From Fidelibacterota bacterium (GTDB taxonomy: Bacteria > Fidelibacterota > UBA2242): 6,902 bases of DNA. Position numbers and translations under genes: made by a program. The notes beneath the pieces were generated by a model. It ran no database searches, had not been told where the DNA came from, and saw only the letters and a list, made by a program, of their open reading frames with translations. The DNA lies in the NCBI GenBank assembly GCA_030655795.1, contig JAUSPJ010000222.1:1-6902 (forward strand), read 5' to 3'. Every line of letters begins with the position of its first letter. The first letter of the stretch is position 1. Of the stretch, positions 6,031 to 6,902 are shown piece by piece.

Positions 6031-6902
6031 ATTTCCACCAGATTTATATTTACTTTACTGATAATAATATTCGCAGCACAATTTTTTATCGGTTGCTCCG
6101 GGGACATTTTTTCTAAAAATGAATCGTTAATCCTCGATTACCAGAACACCCGGCAGATTCACCATTTACTGGCTACAAATAAATGGTTTGACAATCCGGT
6201 AGACCGGTTCCGGCTTTGTCTGGCCATCGGGAACAGTCGGGACACCACCCTGGTTTTCAAAGTCGAGCCTTTTTTATTTGACCAATCACCTTTGGTCAGA
6301 ACCGGCGCTGCTTTTGCCCTCGGACTTCTGCCGTGCCGTGAATCAGCCCGATTGCTGACCGATCGGCTTCAGGCCGAAACAGACGGGGAGACCATGCGGC
6401 AAATCGCGCTGTCCCTTGGCCGGGCTGGGACGATTGAACACCTGCAACTGTTTCAAAACCATGTCGGCAAGCATTTTTCAAAAACCACGCTTTATAAGGC
6501 CGCCGTCCACTTCTTTTCCCGCGGTATCATACCCCGTTCATTGGTTTCCGAATGTTGCCGCGCACTTATGTCGACCAACCCCTCGGAGCGGCAAACAGCC
6601 GCCGTAGCGCTGCTGCGAATTCGGCCGCCAGAGCTTGTCCTTCCACATTTATCTATTTTACTCTCCGTCTCAGACAGTCCCGATCCAGTTGTCCGCTATA
6701 CCATTGCGCGGCTACTCAGAGAATTAACTTTTCCCCAAAAAAATAAATTGTACCACCGTTACATATCCGACTCCGGCTGGCGCGTCCGCTATGAAGCAGC
6801 CTTAGCTATTCCGTTCTTGACAATTGCAGACAGCTCCTGGGTAATGCTGCTGAACGATCAACACCCCTATGATGTTGCCGCCCCAGTGCAAACTCCCCCG
6901 AC
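6031..6902 (+). CDS. HEAT-repeat lipoprotein, non-AUG start, truncated at window edge
   Basis: After the GH15 stop (6025-6027) the same frame stays open for 291 codons to the window end. It begins with a lipoprotein signal: ISTRF, a hydrophobic run (FTLLIIIFAAQFF), then lipobox FIGC with the lipidated Cys encoded at 6094-6096. The mature part is helical with HEAT-like units, e.g. PLVRTGAAFALGLL, MRQIALSLGRAG, RQTAAVALLRI, VVRYTIARLL and VRYEAALAI. No ATG, GTG or TTG lies between the stop and the hydrophobic core; the first in-frame ATG is at 6394, deep in the repeats. ATT 6031, or ATC 6028, eight or five bases behind GGGGAG, is the likely start. It is probably anchored in the outer or inner membrane and acts as a binding scaffold. 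HEAT-repeat lipoproteins of FCB bacteria can carry a C-terminal peptidyl-prolyl isomerase; that would lie outside the window and is only a guess. Confidence 0.8.
   Translation, partial: MSTRFIFTLLIIIFAAQFFIGCSGDIFSKNESLILDYQNTRQIHHLLATNKWFDNPVDRFRLCLAIGNSRDTTLVFKVEPFLFDQSPLVRTGAAFALGLLPCRESARLLTDRLQAETDGETMRQIALSLGRAGTIEHLQLFQNHVGKHFSKTTLYKAAVHFFSRGIIPRSLVSECCRALMSTNPSERQTAAVALLRIRPPELVLPHLSILLSVSDSPDPVVRYTIARLLRELTFPQKNKLYHRYISDSGWRVRYEAALAIPFLTIADSSWVMLLNDQHPYDVAAPVQTPP

Noticed and set aside
6296..6746. Short open frames on both strands around 6296-6746
   Set aside because: They lie inside the continuous HEAT-repeat lipoprotein frame, which has a signal peptide and a coherent repeat pattern.

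Overview
The window looks like part of a chromosome from a Gram-negative bacterium with moderate to low GC. The best clue to its affiliation is a promoter of the Bacteroidota type (TTTG, 20 bp, TAATTTTG) immediately before the glycoside hydrolase gene, together with several genes that lack a Shine-Dalgarno sequence. That points to the Bacteroidota or a neighbouring FCB-group lineage. This is an inference from signals, not a taxonomic assignment.

Layout. Positions 1-214 hold a weak candidate for the 3' end of a gene entering from the left. Positions 215-478 are non-coding and carry two near-identical copies of a repeat with hairpin potential. Positions 479-2972 form a three-gene minus-strand operon, transcribed in the order TPR protein, Na+/Ca2+ antiporter of the YrbG type, nitrilase-superfamily amidohydrolase, with gaps of 19 and 15 bases. 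A 112-base divergent intergenic region separates this operon from the plus-strand genes. These are an O6-alkylguanine-DNA alkyltransferase with an unusual N-terminal zinc-finger-like segment (3085-3774), a secreted GH15-like protein with a GH2-like N-terminal jelly roll (3823-6027), and a HEAT-repeat lipoprotein that runs off the right edge (about 6031-6902).

The lipoprotein gene is easy to miss because it has no ATG, GTG or TTG near its signal peptide. It appears to start at ATT (or ATC) behind a strong GGGGAG ribosome-binding site lying inside the last codons of the GH15 gene.

The window contains no phage, transposon, CRISPR or defence locus. Its notable points are molecular: (i) the GH15-like protein keeps the family's overall sequence pattern and the C-terminal base-type Glu, but seems to have lost the Arg-Asp pair and the general-acid Glu; (ii) the alkyltransferase is fused to an anti-sigma-type HxxxCxxC motif; (iii) the lipoprotein has a non-AUG start; (iv) promoter elements abut start codons, suggesting leaderless mRNAs. 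The genes do not obviously form one pathway. The left operon combines ion transport, a small-molecule amidase and a scaffold protein; the right side combines DNA repair and envelope or carbohydrate functions.
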